A stretch of DNA of 31,961 nt, taken from assembly GCA_964494385.1 (NCBI GenBank), contig CAZBSE010000020.1, positions 1 through 31,961 of the forward strand, read 5' to 3'. The stretch is from CAZBSE01 sp964494385 (lineage in GTDB: Bacteria; Actinomycetota; Humimicrobiia; Humimicrobiales; Humimicrobiaceae). Below are positions 23,357 to 31,531 of the stretch, piece after piece. Every line of letters begins with the position of its first letter. The first letter of the stretch is position 1. The position numbers and the translations under genes are program-made. Below the pieces are notes generated by a model. It saw nothing but the letters and a program-made list of their open reading frames with translations, was not told where the DNA came from and did not search any database.

Positions 23357-24822
23357 ATTGCTCTAAAATGAATCCCGGTCAGCGAGAATCCTATTGCATA
23401 GGGGAAAAGAGCCGGCCGCCTAAAAAGGCTCCATAGAATAAGCTTCCAGAAATAATGCCTTCCTCTTTGCTTGATCCCCAGCCACCAGATTGAACCGATT
23501 AATGCTCTTACATGGTACAGTCTGATTTTCTTGGATTTTCTTTTAATTGGCCTATATTCTCTTAAGAAGGTTTTAATCCTCTCGTAATATATTTTGGGGG
23601 TATAAATTGTGGACGAAATCTTTTTAAAACCATCCATAAGTACTTTTTTATCCATTTTTGTAATAAAATTTAAACTTGAAATTTTTGTATTATCACCCGT
23701 CGTCTTCTTAATTAACCTATTGGTTTCTTTTAATCTCTGATAAAGCCTGGTCTTTGGCAATGCATTAAGAACGCTGACCATGGCAGTAACAATTCCGCTT
23801 TTCTGGATGAAATCTATCTGACGCTGGAAAATTGAAGTCTTATCACTATCGAATCCCACAATAAAGCCGGCCTGGACTTCCATGCCGGTATTTTGAATTA
23901 TTTTTACCGATTCAATAAGGTTTCTGTTTTTATTTTGAAACTTTCCGCATTCTTTAAGGCTTTCTTCATCAGGTGTTTCGATACCCACAAAAACAGCCGT
24001 AAAACCGGCTTCTGCCATTAATTGCAAAAGCTTTTTATCGTCAGCAAGGTTGATCGAGGCCTGGGTATTGAATGTAAAAGGATGTTTTTTCTTATTTTGC
24101 CATTCTATAATTGCCGGCAGATATTCTTCCTTGAGTCTGATTTTTTTCCCTATTAAATTATCATCTACAAAGAAAATGCCTGCACGCCAGCCTCTTTTAT
24201 ATAAAGCTTCCAGTTCAGCGATTAATTGGTCCTTGCTTTTTAGTCTGGGTACCCTTCCATTCAGCTGTACCACATCGCAGAATTCACAGTTGAAAGGGCA
24301 GCCTCTGGAGAGTTGGATGCACAATGAATTGTAATTTTTAACTTTGATTAAATTCCAGTCAGGGATAGCGGCTTTTTCGATATTAGGAAAACTGCTGCTG
24401 GAATAAATCTTTTTGGGGGTGCCGCTTTTTAAGTCTTCAACAAGTTCCGAAAGAGTATCTTCTGCTTCTCCCAGTAAAAAATGATCTATATCTTTATAAT
24501 CTTCCCAGCCGGTGGTAAAGAGGGGCCCTCCTGCCACAATTGGTTTTTTAAATCTTTTTATTTTATTTACAACTCTTCCAACCGATTCTTTCTGCACAAT
24601 CATTGCACTTATAAAAATGTAATCTGCCCATTTGATATTTTCATCCGTTAGTATATCGGTATTCATATCCACCAGTTTTTTCTCCCAGTTGTCGGGGAGC
24701 ATGGCTCCTATGGTTAAAAGACCCAGTGGAGGAAACGAGGCTTTCTTTCCCAGTATTTTTAAAACTTTTTTAAAACTCCAAAAAGTTTCTGCGTAATCAG
24801 GGTATACAAGTAAAATTTTCAT
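23350..24822 (-). CDS. B12-binding-domain radical SAM protein (DUF4070-type)
   Basis: The 490-aa protein opens with a Rossmann-like cobalamin-binding-type domain (MKILLVYPDYAETFW, FPPLGLLTIGAMLP, AGGPLFTTGW, FLLGEAEDTLSELV). The DxHxxG motif for lower-ligand exchange is not visible, as in many of this family. The radical SAM core has RGCPFNCEFCD with Cys175, Cys179 and Cys182 binding 4Fe-4S, then FVDDNLIG, FVGIETPDEESL and QAGFIVGFDSD. The C-terminal part resembles DUF4070, shared with HpnP-type methylases and related enzymes. The substrate is unknown; with no hopanoid or chlorophyll genes nearby I do not assign one. Confidence 0.85.
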   Translation of the reverse strand: MKILLVYPDYAETFWSFKKVLKILGKKASFPPLGLLTIGAMLPDNWEKKLVDMNTDILTDENIKWADYIFISAMIVQKESVGRVVNKIKRFKKPIVAGGPLFTTGWEDYKDIDHFLLGEAEDTLSELVEDLKSGTPKKIYSSSSFPNIEKAAIPDWNLIKVKNYNSLCIQLSRGCPFNCEFCDVVQLNGRVPRLKSKDQLIAELEALYKRGWRAGIFFVDDNLIGKKIRLKEEYLPAIIEWQNKKKHPFTFNTQASINLADDKKLLQLMAEAGFTAVFVGIETPDEESLKECGKFQNKNRNLIESVKIIQNTGMEVQAGFIVGFDSDKTSIFQRQIDFIQKSGIVTAMVSVLNALPKTRLYQRLKETNRLIKKTTGDNTKISSLNFITKMDKKVLMDGFKKISSTIYTPKIYYERIKTFLREYRPIKRKSKKIRLYHVRALIGSIWWLGIKQRGRHYFWKLILWSLFRRPALFPYAIGFSLTGIHFRAIS

Positions 24823-25044
24823 TATAATTTTTCTCTTTTCTGTTTGTCCATTTCCAATTAAAGTTCACGCTATTCTGACAGATTACCCGGATGCTGTAAA
24901 TCATTGTTGAAAATCCTTTTTCAAATCTATCTTCTACTATATTAACGATATTTTTGTATTAAAGTTACAAGATATTTTATAAAATCTGTTTTATGAGGAT
25001 TTTAAGAATAACTTACCGGTATCTTTGCACGGGTTAAAAGAGTA

Positions 25045-25611
25045 TCAAATATCTTTTCCAATAGAGAATGCTTTTCCCAGTTTTTTACCTATGCCAAGAT
25101 ATTCTTTTCTGGCCGGGTCAAAGATTATCGGCTTTAATTTGTCAATATCCGGCTGTCCGTCAGGAGCAAGCACTGACTGCTCGATTTTTACATCCATAAT
25201 CTCTCCTATAAACTGGGTGTGGAGTCCTATTTCAACGGTATCAAACAGTTTGCATTCCAGTACAAGAGGGAACTCTTTTCCATAGGGGGCATCAACTATA
25301 TCGCTTTTTACGGGGGTAATATTCGTTTTTTCAAATTTATCCACGCCTTTTCCGGACACAATACCGTAATAATCGGCTTTCTTTGCCATATTTTCAGAAA
25401 GTATATTTACAGTGAAGGCTTTCTTCTGCACTATATTATGGTAAGAATGTCTTGTCTTTCTCAAAGAAATTGCCAAACAGGGCGGAACTGAACTGCATAT
25501 CCCTCCCCAGGCAACTGCTGCTAGATTGGGCCTCTGCTGGCTGTCATAGGTTCCCACAATCAAAACCGGGGCGGGGTAAAGAATAGTATGGGCTCCAAAT
25601 GATTTTTTCAT
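25045..25611 (-). CDS. Flavoredoxin / flavin reductase-like FMN-binding protein
   Basis: An ATG with GAGAGGA upstream opens a 188-aa protein: ILYPAPVLIVGTYD, PNLAAVAWGGICSSVPPCLAISLR, HSYHNIVQKKAFTVNI. This is the split-barrel FMN fold of the flavin reductase-like/flavoredoxin family, common in anaerobes. It probably transfers electrons or reduces small substrates in the cytosol. It is divergent from the XRE operon (163 bp between starts). Confidence 0.88.
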   Translation of the reverse strand: MKKSFGAHTILYPAPVLIVGTYDSQQRPNLAAVAWGGICSSVPPCLAISLRKTRHSYHNIVQKKAFTVNILSENMAKKADYYGIVSGKGVDKFEKTNITPVKSDIVDAPYGKEFPLVLECKLFDTVEIGLHTQFIGEIMDVKIEQSVLAPDGQPDIDKLKPIIFDPARKEYLGIGKKLGKAFSIGKDI

Positions 25612-25698
25612 AATTATCCTCTCTTATCTTTTAAGCATATTCTATGTAATATGCATTTGTTTTACAATGGCAAAAAAATGAGTGAATTTAAAAAACCA

Positions 25699-25744
25699 TT
25701 GACAGTATGTATATAATTATATATATTAAGTTAATTAATATATA
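25699..25744 (+). promoter_or_regulatory. Promoter with a 25-bp palindromic operator for the XRE operon
   Basis: TTGACA (25699-25704) and TATATT (25722-25727) are 17 bp apart. A perfect dyad, TATATATTAA (25720-25729) and TTAATATATA (25735-25744) around GTTAA, covers the -10 box and the start site. The position predicts repression, most simply by the XRE protein encoded 30 bp downstream. Confidence 0.65.
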
Positions 25745-25774
25745 CATTATGTTTACTATTATTGATATAAGATA

Positions 25775-25996
25775 ATGGAAAATAAAAATTTAAAGCTAAA
25801 AAACGATCTTAGAAGATGCCGGTTTGAACATGATGAGATTTCACAACAGGAACTGGCAAATGCCGTTGGGGTAACCAGGCTTACTATTCATTCCATAGAG
25901 AAGGGGAAGTTTAATCCCTCGATACTGCTGGCGTTAAAAATTGCAGGTTTCTTTAAAAAGTCCGTGGAGGAAATATTTTATCTTGAAGAAGATTAG
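25775..25996 (+). CDS. XRE-family small HTH regulator
   Basis: The 73-aa protein is nearly all HTH_3: ISQQELANAVGVTRLTIHSIEKGKFNPSILLALKIAGFFKKSVEEIF. This is the short YozG-like type, which commonly precedes membrane protein genes. No sensor domain is present. The next gene starts 18 bp later. It probably binds the palindrome at its own promoter; this is inference from position. Ribosome binding site is weak. Confidence 0.9.
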   Translation: MENKNLKLKNDLRRCRFEHDEISQQELANAVGVTRLTIHSIEKGKFNPSILLALKIAGFFKKSVEEIFYLEED

Positions 25997-26014
25997 ATAA
26001 AGGAGCATAAAAAA

Positions 26015-27268
26015 ATGAAGCGACTATTAAAAATAAGTAATAATACCACTTTAATTCTGTGCCTGATTTCAATTGCAGGATTTATATTTACAAACACATT
26101 CTTTTTAATCCTCAGAAATATGATCATTAATATGGGAAATGTTGAAAGTTTTATGGATAAATTTTCAATTCCTATTGCAGCAGTATATATTATATTTGGT
26201 TTTTCCCATCTTGCAGCCATGTTTACTTTGATCCTGCAGTTAAATTTTTTTAAAAGAGATAACTTCCTCCGCGCTTTTCTATTTTTTACCGGAATTATTT
26301 CTCTGCTGATGCTATTTGGAGATTTTGCACTTTCAAGCGATATTTCAAAAGAATATATTTTTGGATTACCGGGTGAGTTTAACATCCTGTTCCTTAGTCA
26401 GGCGCTTCACTTTATTTTCTATATTCTTATGATTATTCTTCTTGTATTAACCAGAAAGTCAGTAAGTAAAAAGAGTGAAGAAATAGTTCTAAAAGATGAT
26501 TCAATATTTATTAATGCACAATATATCGGGGTTCTGAGCGGAATCTCAGGCTTGATTCTGGTTACAATTTTTTCTTTATTAGCTTTAACCATATATCCGT
26601 TGCCGTCATGGGCTGTAGATGCCGGGATTATTATGATAAGTATAATAGCTGTAGTTCCATATATTCTGATAGTTTTTTACTGGTTCATAATCAAGCTAAA
26701 AGAAAACACAACCGAATGGTACGATGAGAAACAGTATCGGGATATAACCAGGGCAAGCCTGATTACTCTGGTAGCATCTATAATCATAATGGCTGCATTC
26801 TTTGCCACTCAATATTTTACGAGTGCTTTTAATTTCCTGAATGAAATCTGGTTTCCCTTTTATATATTTATAGTACTGCTGTTGTTTTCGGCCAGTATTT
26901 TATATTTCAACAAAAACTGCAAATTGATTTCCGGGGAGAGCAAAAGCATAGATACAGTGAAGAGAAATAAAAATCTGGGGCTGTCAGTTTTAATAATCGG
27001 TTATCTGACTCTGCTGTCCTGGGTACTGGGAATCTTCCTAGGTGTTGAGATAGGCATAGGCCCTATAAGTTATACGGTTATAGGGATTTTTGGCCTGCTT
27101 CTTATCGCTTCCGGTATTGTATTTTTAATCAGCCTGATTTTAAATGTAGTGCAATCCAGAGAAAATAAACGTATCTCCATGGGCCTGGTACTGACTATAA
27201 TAAGTTTTCCGCCGATTGCATTCTGCTGCCTGGCGATACTGGTGAAAGCATTGACCGAGGGGCATTGA
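26015..27268 (+). CDS. Polytopic membrane protein, unknown function
   Basis: An ATG with AAAGGAG 10 nt upstream opens a 417-aa protein with about 11 hydrophobic segments, spread over the whole length and separated by short charged loops. No enzymatic or transporter motif is visible. There may be an internal duplication (4-helix blocks around residues 1-145 and 165-310), but I cannot prove this by eye. The XRE plus membrane protein pairing is reminiscent of XRE-DUF2975 pairs; the length is much greater than DUF2975 proteins. Likely in the XRE operon. Confidence 0.75.
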   Translation: MKRLLKISNNTTLILCLISIAGFIFTNTFFLILRNMIINMGNVESFMDKFSIPIAAVYIIFGFSHLAAMFTLILQLNFFKRDNFLRAFLFFTGIISLLMLFGDFALSSDISKEYIFGLPGEFNILFLSQALHFIFYILMIILLVLTRKSVSKKSEEIVLKDDSIFINAQYIGVLSGISGLILVTIFSLLALTIYPLPSWAVDAGIIMISIIAVVPYILIVFYWFIIKLKENTTEWYDEKQYRDITRASLITLVASIIIMAAFFATQYFTSAFNFLNEIWFPFYIFIVLLLFSASILYFNKNCKLISGESKSIDTVKRNKNLGLSVLIIGYLTLLSWVLGIFLGVEIGIGPISYTVIGIFGLLLIASGIVFLISLILNVVQSRENKRISMGLVLTIISFPPIAFCCLAILVKALTEGH

Positions 27269-27307
27269 ATAAAACCACAGCCATAAGAAAACCGCAATAC
27301 GAATAAA

Positions 27308-28246
27308 ATGGAATTTATAGATAGAAGAAAAATCCTTTATGGTATCGGAATCATATTAATAATAGCCGGCATATTATGCATTTTTATTGCTCCTCTTGAG
27401 GTAATATGCTTTTATTTCTTTATTGAAGGCGGCCGTTTTTATCTTGAGGGTTTTAATTTTGGGTCCTTTATGTTTGCCCTTATGGCCATACAGATAGCAG
27501 GTTATTATGCTATCGCCGCCGTGCTTGTCCCATTGGGTTACGGACATTTAAAACTAAGGTTATGGTCAAGAAACTCGAGCCTGGCTGTCCTGTGGTTCTG
27601 GATGGTTGTAGGAATACCCCTTACCATATTATTTATTTTTATACTGATAACGTCCAAGGGACCTTCACTGTGGCTGGTTATTACCATTATCCTACTGCTG
27701 TACCCTGTAATACCGGCTGCTCTCATATGGTTCTACAGGAGGAAAGATGTGGAGCTGACCTTAAGATTAAAAGATAAAAATACATACTTTACGGAGAGGA
27801 TACCTGTACCTGTCCTTACCATTATACTTTTATTTTCTTTTTATACTGCCGCTCTTAATGCACTGCTTTTACTGAAGGGAATGTTTCCCCTTTTTGGAAT
27901 TCTGCTTTTTGATCTGAGAGGAGCTTTTTTTATAAGCATATCTGTCATGGTGTTCCTGCTCTTGATCTGGGGACTGTTCAAATTAAGATTATGGGCATGG
28001 TGGGGTTCTGCAGTTTATTTCGGGCTTATTTCGGTATCTTTTCTTTTAACATTCAGCATAAAAACTATTTCTGATATATATCCGGAAATGAATTTTGCGC
28101 CCCTGGAAATGGAGATTTTCCAGAAAATTCCTTTTCAGCAGTTCAGGCCGTCCATACTTATTGCTGTTCCGCTTCTTGCCACCCTGGCAGTTATAATCTA
28201 TTCAAAGAAATATTTTTCCGCCAAAAACTTTATAAATAAAAAATAA
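27308..28246 (+). CDS. Second polytopic membrane protein, unknown function
   Basis: The 312-aa protein has about eight hydrophobic segments (from residue 9). A charged stretch in the middle (RRKDVELTLRLKDKNTYFTERIPVP) divides it into two parts. No known motif is recognised. It follows the previous membrane gene by 39 bp on the same strand without a clear ribosome binding site, so the start (ATG 27308) is less sure. Probably part of the XRE operon. Confidence 0.72.
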   Translation: MEFIDRRKILYGIGIILIIAGILCIFIAPLEVICFYFFIEGGRFYLEGFNFGSFMFALMAIQIAGYYAIAAVLVPLGYGHLKLRLWSRNSSLAVLWFWMVVGIPLTILFIFILITSKGPSLWLVITIILLLYPVIPAALIWFYRRKDVELTLRLKDKNTYFTERIPVPVLTIILLFSFYTAALNALLLLKGMFPLFGILLFDLRGAFFISISVMVFLLLIWGLFKLRLWAWWGSAVYFGLISVSFLLTFSIKTISDIYPEMNFAPLEMEIFQKIPFQQFRPSILIAVPLLATLAVIIYSKKYFSAKNFINKK

Positions 28247-28325
28247 TTTATTATTTATAAAGACAAAAACTGAAATATTTATATAATATAAAGGTAATCA
28301 ATTTTAATTTTGCGGAGGATGAGAG

Positions 28326-29405
28326 ATGACTGGACCAAAACATTATCCCATAGCGGTAATTGCCGGAGACGGCACGGGACCTGAAGTCATAGAGGAAGGC
28401 AAAAAAGTCCTTAAAGCTGTGGGCAGGAAACATAATATAAGTTTTGAATTCAAGGATTTTGATTTTGGCGGGGATAGGTACTTGAAAACAAAGGAGACAC
28501 TGCCCGATGCTGCCATTGGCGAGTTGAAAAAATTTAAGGCGATATATCTTGGCGCCATAGGGCATCCGGATGTAGCGCCGGGAGTCCTGGAGCTGGGCAT
28601 ATTGCTGAAGCTGAGATTCTCTCTGGATCAGTATATAAATTTAAGGCCGGTAAAACTTTATCCGGGCATTGACTGTCCCCTGAAGGATAAGGGGCCGGAA
28701 GATATAGATTTTATGGTGGTAAGGGAGAACACGGGAGGACTCTATACCGGCCACGGAGGTGTAACCAGAAAGGGGACTCCCTATGAGGTTGCCTCACAGG
28801 TAATGGTTTACGACAGGCAGATGGTGGACCGATGTCTGGAATATGCATTCAATCTGACAGAAACCAGAAAAAAAGAGGGAAAACCGGGAAAGCTTACCCT
28901 GGTTAATAAGACAAATGTACTTACCTATGTGGGAGATCTGTGGTTCAGGGCATTTATGGAAATGGCAGAAAAATTTCCGGATATAAAAACGGATTATAAT
29001 CATATAGATGCCGCCTGTATGTGGACGGTAAAAAATCCGGAATGGTATGATGTTATGGTTATACCCAATATGTTTGGAGATATAATTACTGACCTGGGGG
29101 CAATGATCCAGGGTGGTATGGGAATAGCTGCCGGGGGGAACATCAATCCCCGGGGTACTTCTATGTTTGAGCCCATCGGGGGCTCTGCTCCTAAATATAC
29201 CGGGAAGAACATAATAAATCCTCTGGCGGCAATAGAGGCAGGAAGGATGATGCTGGATCATCTGGGAGAAAAGGAAGCGGCCGGATCCATAGAAAGTGCA
29301 GTTGCATATACCTGTACGCAGATAAAGAGTTTGAGTGCCGGTAAGATGGGTTATACCACCTCTGAAGTAGGGGATATGGTTGCCGGTCATATTACGGAAT
29401 GCTGA
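28326..29405 (+). CDS. Isocitrate/isopropylmalate dehydrogenase family enzyme (LeuB/Icd-like)
   Basis: An ATG with GCGGAGG upstream opens a 359-aa protein. It shows IAGDGTGPEVIEEG at the N-terminus, LGAIGHPDV, LRFSLDQYINLRPVKL, VVRENTGGLY (catalytic Tyr), LVNKTNVL (catalytic Lys), NMFGDIITDLGA (metal-binding Asp) and GSAPKYTGKNIINP. It is an NAD(P)-dependent beta-decarboxylating dehydrogenase. The length and the REN-TGGLY loop fit 3-isopropylmalate or tartrate-type subfamilies as well as short isocitrate dehydrogenases. No leuA/C/D or TCA genes are adjacent, so the substrate stays open. Confidence 0.85.
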   Translation: MTGPKHYPIAVIAGDGTGPEVIEEGKKVLKAVGRKHNISFEFKDFDFGGDRYLKTKETLPDAAIGELKKFKAIYLGAIGHPDVAPGVLELGILLKLRFSLDQYINLRPVKLYPGIDCPLKDKGPEDIDFMVVRENTGGLYTGHGGVTRKGTPYEVASQVMVYDRQMVDRCLEYAFNLTETRKKEGKPGKLTLVNKTNVLTYVGDLWFRAFMEMAEKFPDIKTDYNHIDAACMWTVKNPEWYDVMVIPNMFGDIITDLGAMIQGGMGIAAGGNINPRGTSMFEPIGGSAPKYTGKNIINPLAAIEAGRMMLDHLGEKEAAGSIESAVAYTCTQIKSLSAGKMGYTTSEVGDMVAGHITEC

Positions 29406-29501
29406 ATAGTACGGCAGAATATAGGCAGCAGGGTTTAGCTGAAGGTTACCAGCCTGCCTGTATTAAACCGGCAAATGACAAAATATTATATAAAATCAAT
29501 C

Positions 29502-29981
29502 TTAGAGCAGACTGATATCTAAATTAAGTATGCTCCAGGCAATGGTAAGGGTTATTCCAACTCCTATAAGGCATCCGCTTAGTTTACCCATAGAGGCACT
29601 CATGGGTGTTCTTGCTTCGTCAATACCGTGATTTCTTAAAAACTGGGAGACTTTGCCTTCAAATATTCCCGCAAAACCATCAGTTATGGAGTCACCTACG
29701 GCTCCGCCTACTATGGCGCCCAGAATCCCGCCGTATTTTGCTCCGATTAAAGCTGCCACTCCCAGAAACCCGGTATCCACAACACCGAATATAATATCGG
29801 CACCAGCTGCTTTTACCGTTCTGCCTGATATTCTTATGGGGATCCAGGCCAGGATTCCAAAAAGGATAAGTATGGGGCCTATCAGCCTTGCTTTCTCGAA
29901 GATAAACCAGATCACACATAAAAGCACTGCTGAAAAGGTGATTAAGCTTATAAATGCCGGGGCCATTCCCTGTCTTTTCAT
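29502..29981 (-). CDS. Small integral membrane protein, unknown function
   Basis: An ATG with AAGGGA upstream opens a 159-aa protein with four to five hydrophobic segments. A Gly-rich segment GGILGAIVGGAVGDSITDGFAGIFEG sits in the middle and resembles glycine-zipper helix packing. No family is recognised with confidence. It is convergent with the dehydrogenase gene and 96 bp from its end. Confidence 0.7.
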   Translation of the reverse strand: MKRQGMAPAFISLITFSAVLLCVIWFIFEKARLIGPILILFGILAWIPIRISGRTVKAAGADIIFGVVDTGFLGVAALIGAKYGGILGAIVGGAVGDSITDGFAGIFEGKVSQFLRNHGIDEARTPMSASMGKLSGCLIGVGITLTIAWSILNLDISLL

Positions 29982-30084
29982 TTTATCTTTCCCTTCTTAA
30001 ATTAAATTATTTAATCAATAATATTTTAGCCTAAAAAGTTTTTTCCAAAAAGAAAAGTAAGAAAAGGGTACTGGATTATTTGTT

Positions 30085-30111
30085 ATAAATAAAATTAAAA
30101 ATTTTATTTAT
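30085..30111. repeat. AT-only hairpin
   Basis: ATAAATAAAAT and ATTTTATTTAT are perfect 11-bp arms around a 5-nt loop in the gap between two minus-strand genes. It may be part of a transcript end. Confidence 0.4.
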
Positions 30112-30122
30112 GAATTAAAGAA

Positions 30123-30172
30123 GGGCTGCCCTGAAAATTTATCTATACAATAAATATCTAAACGGGCAGCCC
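30123..30172 (-). terminator. Terminator of the DUF2089 operon
   Basis: On the minus strand GGGCTGCCC (rc of 30164-30172) pairs with GGGCAGCCC (rc of 30123-30131). An inner ATTTAT/ATAAAT helix can extend it. TTCTTTAATT follows. The T-run is imperfect but the GC stem is strong and correctly placed after the last gene. Confidence 0.6.
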
Positions 30173-30214
30173 CGGGAGACGATATCAAAACATATTATGT
30201 ACTGATATCTTTTT

Positions 30215-30625
30215 CTATTCACAGAATATTTTAATTGTTTCCTTACCTTCAACATCCACACTAAAATCATCGAGCTGCGCAATAATCTCTTTAAGGTCTT
30301 CGGGTTTCATCTTGGTAAAATCAGTCTCAATGCCTTTTTCATGCAGGGCTTCATTGACTTTAACCTGTGCGTTTTTGGGTATAAAGGAAGCCAGTTTCAA
30401 ACCTGCCCTGATTAACTTAAGCGGTATCCTGATGTTTACTTTATCCGGGCTACTGCTTTCCGGTCCGGGTTCAACCATTACTCTTAAATACCTGGGTTCT
30501 TTTTTTGCAGTTTCAGGAACAGCTTCATTATCTTCTGAAAGTGCCGATAGAAGCTCTTCTGCTTCTTCTGCACTTATCTTTCCTTCTGAAAGCATTCCCA
30601 GAATTCTTTTTCTTTCTTCATTCAT
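30215..30625 (-). CDS. SHOCT-like domain protein (YvlB/LiaX N-terminal-like)
   Basis: I place the start at the ATG at 30625 (136 aa), with AAAGGAG seven bases upstream; an ATG at 30643 overlaps the previous stop but has no SD. Residues 4-30 (RKRILGMLSEGKISAEEAEELLSAL) form the SHOCT-like helix pair. The rest (VNIRIPLKLIRAGLKLASFIP and a C-terminal DLKEIIAQLDDFSVDVEGKETIKIF) matches a domain often found N-terminal to DUF4097 proteins and linked to envelope stress in Gram-positives. No membrane helix is present. It is last in the DUF2089 operon. Confidence 0.78.
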   Translation of the reverse strand: MNEERKRILGMLSEGKISAEEAEELLSALSEDNEAVPETAKKEPRYLRVMVEPGPESSSPDKVNIRIPLKLIRAGLKLASFIPKNAQVKVNEALHEKGIETDFTKMKPEDLKEIIAQLDDFSVDVEGKETIKIFCE

Positions 30626-30639
30626 TTTTTTCTCCTTTG

Positions 30640-30915
30640 TCATTTTAAATTAAATAAAACAATACTGCCTTTTGACTGTATATCTATCTTTACTCCCGAC
30701 ATACAGAAGATTAACCTGAAAATTGCAAAGTAAGAATACAGAACAATTTTCCCCTTTCCTGCGTACCAGAGTATAAGTGCCGCGAGCAGTATCAGCGGAG
30801 CGAGCAGTATAAGCAGCGGCAGGACGATTAACCAGATAAGGAAAAGAGGCAGCCACAGGTCAAAAACCCTGCCATTCTTTTTTCTGACGCGAAGTCTGAG
30901 AGTAAGCGGGATCAT
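30640..30915 (-). CDS. Small membrane protein of the DUF2089 operon
   Basis: The 91-aa protein has a basic N-terminus (RLRVRKKNGR), then a long hydrophobic block LWLPLFLIWLIVLPLLILLAP continuing to about residue 52. It probably forms two close membrane helices, or a re-entrant hairpin. The C-terminal 35 residues carry one more hydrophobic patch. Its ATG overlaps the DUF2089 stop as ATGA, so translation is coupled. No family is assigned. Confidence 0.72.
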   Translation of the reverse strand: MIPLTLRLRVRKKNGRVFDLWLPLFLIWLIVLPLLILLAPLILLAALILWYAGKGKIVLYSYFAIFRLIFCMSGVKIDIQSKGSIVLFNLK

Positions 30916-31280
30916 TTGCCACCTCTCAGTTTTTTAATTGCGTCTTCTACGGATATTTCTCCACTATCCAGCTGGTTAAGCACTTCATTACTAGAAGCCG
31001 GAGGATTGATTTCAACGAATTCAAGCTTTCCGGCAATTGCACTGAGCCTGTTTTTTACCGTGGGGTAACTGATTCCAAAAAGTTCCTCCATCTCTTTTAT
31101 TGAGCCGCCGCATCTCATAAAAGCAGTTATAAAAATCTGATCCTCCATGGTAAGCTGGACAAGGGGAGGGAGTTCAAAGCTGCCCTCAATAACAACTCCA
31201 CTGGATTTGATCCTGACCCGTTCAACCACAACCGCCATACCTCTGGTTATCTCTGTAAGTTCCTTCCAATCATGAATCAT
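30912..31280 (-). CDS. DUF2089 family regulator-like protein lacking the N-terminal zinc ribbon cysteines
   Basis: The ATG at 31280 has AGGGAG upstream. Residues 30-90 (GSFELPPLVQLTMEDQIFITAFMRCGGSIKEMEELFGISYPTVKNRL) are the DUF2089 core, whose ISYPTVKNRL helix resembles a sigma-region-4-like HTH. Typical members start with a CxxC-CxxC zinc ribbon; here the aligned stretch (VVVERVRIKSSGVVIEG) has lost the cysteines. The C-terminus (LDSGEISVEDAIKKL) repeats the helix motif found at the start of the SHOCT-like protein two genes downstream (LSEGKISAEEAEELL). Probably a DNA-binding regulator of its own operon. Confidence 0.85.
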   Translation of the reverse strand: MIHDWKELTEITRGMAVVVERVRIKSSGVVIEGSFELPPLVQLTMEDQIFITAFMRCGGSIKEMEELFGISYPTVKNRLSAIAGKLEFVEINPPASSNEVLNQLDSGEISVEDAIKKLRGGK

Positions 31281-31290
31281 TTTATCTCCC

Positions 31291-31323
31291 TTTTTATTAA
31301 GAAATTAAATTTCTTAATAAAAA
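31291..31323. promoter_or_regulatory. 33-bp perfect palindrome at the DUF2089 promoter
   Basis: TTTTTATTAAGAAAT (31291-31305) and ATTTCTTAATAAAAA (31309-31323) are perfect 15-bp arms around TAA. It starts 10 bp upstream of the DUF2089 ATG, and its far arm overlaps the -10 box. A bound protein would block initiation. Confidence 0.75.
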
Positions 31324-31348
31324 TAGCGTAATAAATTAATAATGTCAA
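31320..31348 (-). promoter_or_regulatory. Promoter of the DUF2089 operon
   Basis: On the minus strand TTGACA (rc of 31343-31348) and TATTTT (rc of 31320-31325) are 17 bp apart. The start site would fall inside the 33-bp palindrome. Confidence 0.65.
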
Positions 31349-31531
31349 GTAAAATATTAAATTAATTAATATATTTAAGTATAAATATTGAAATAATTAA
31401 TTTTAATTCAAAATTACTATATGTTATCGGTAAATAGGTTGAAGGCTGCTTGCATAAAAGCTTTTTTAAAAAATTGGAAAAATAGTATAATTATAAGTAA
31501 TCATACAAAATATTTTTATGGAGTTATAAAT

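Noticed and set aside
29421..29463. Hairpin arms AGGCAG/CTGCCT between the dehydrogenase gene and the convergent membrane gene
   Set aside because: Short stem, large loop and no T-run on either side; not called a terminator.
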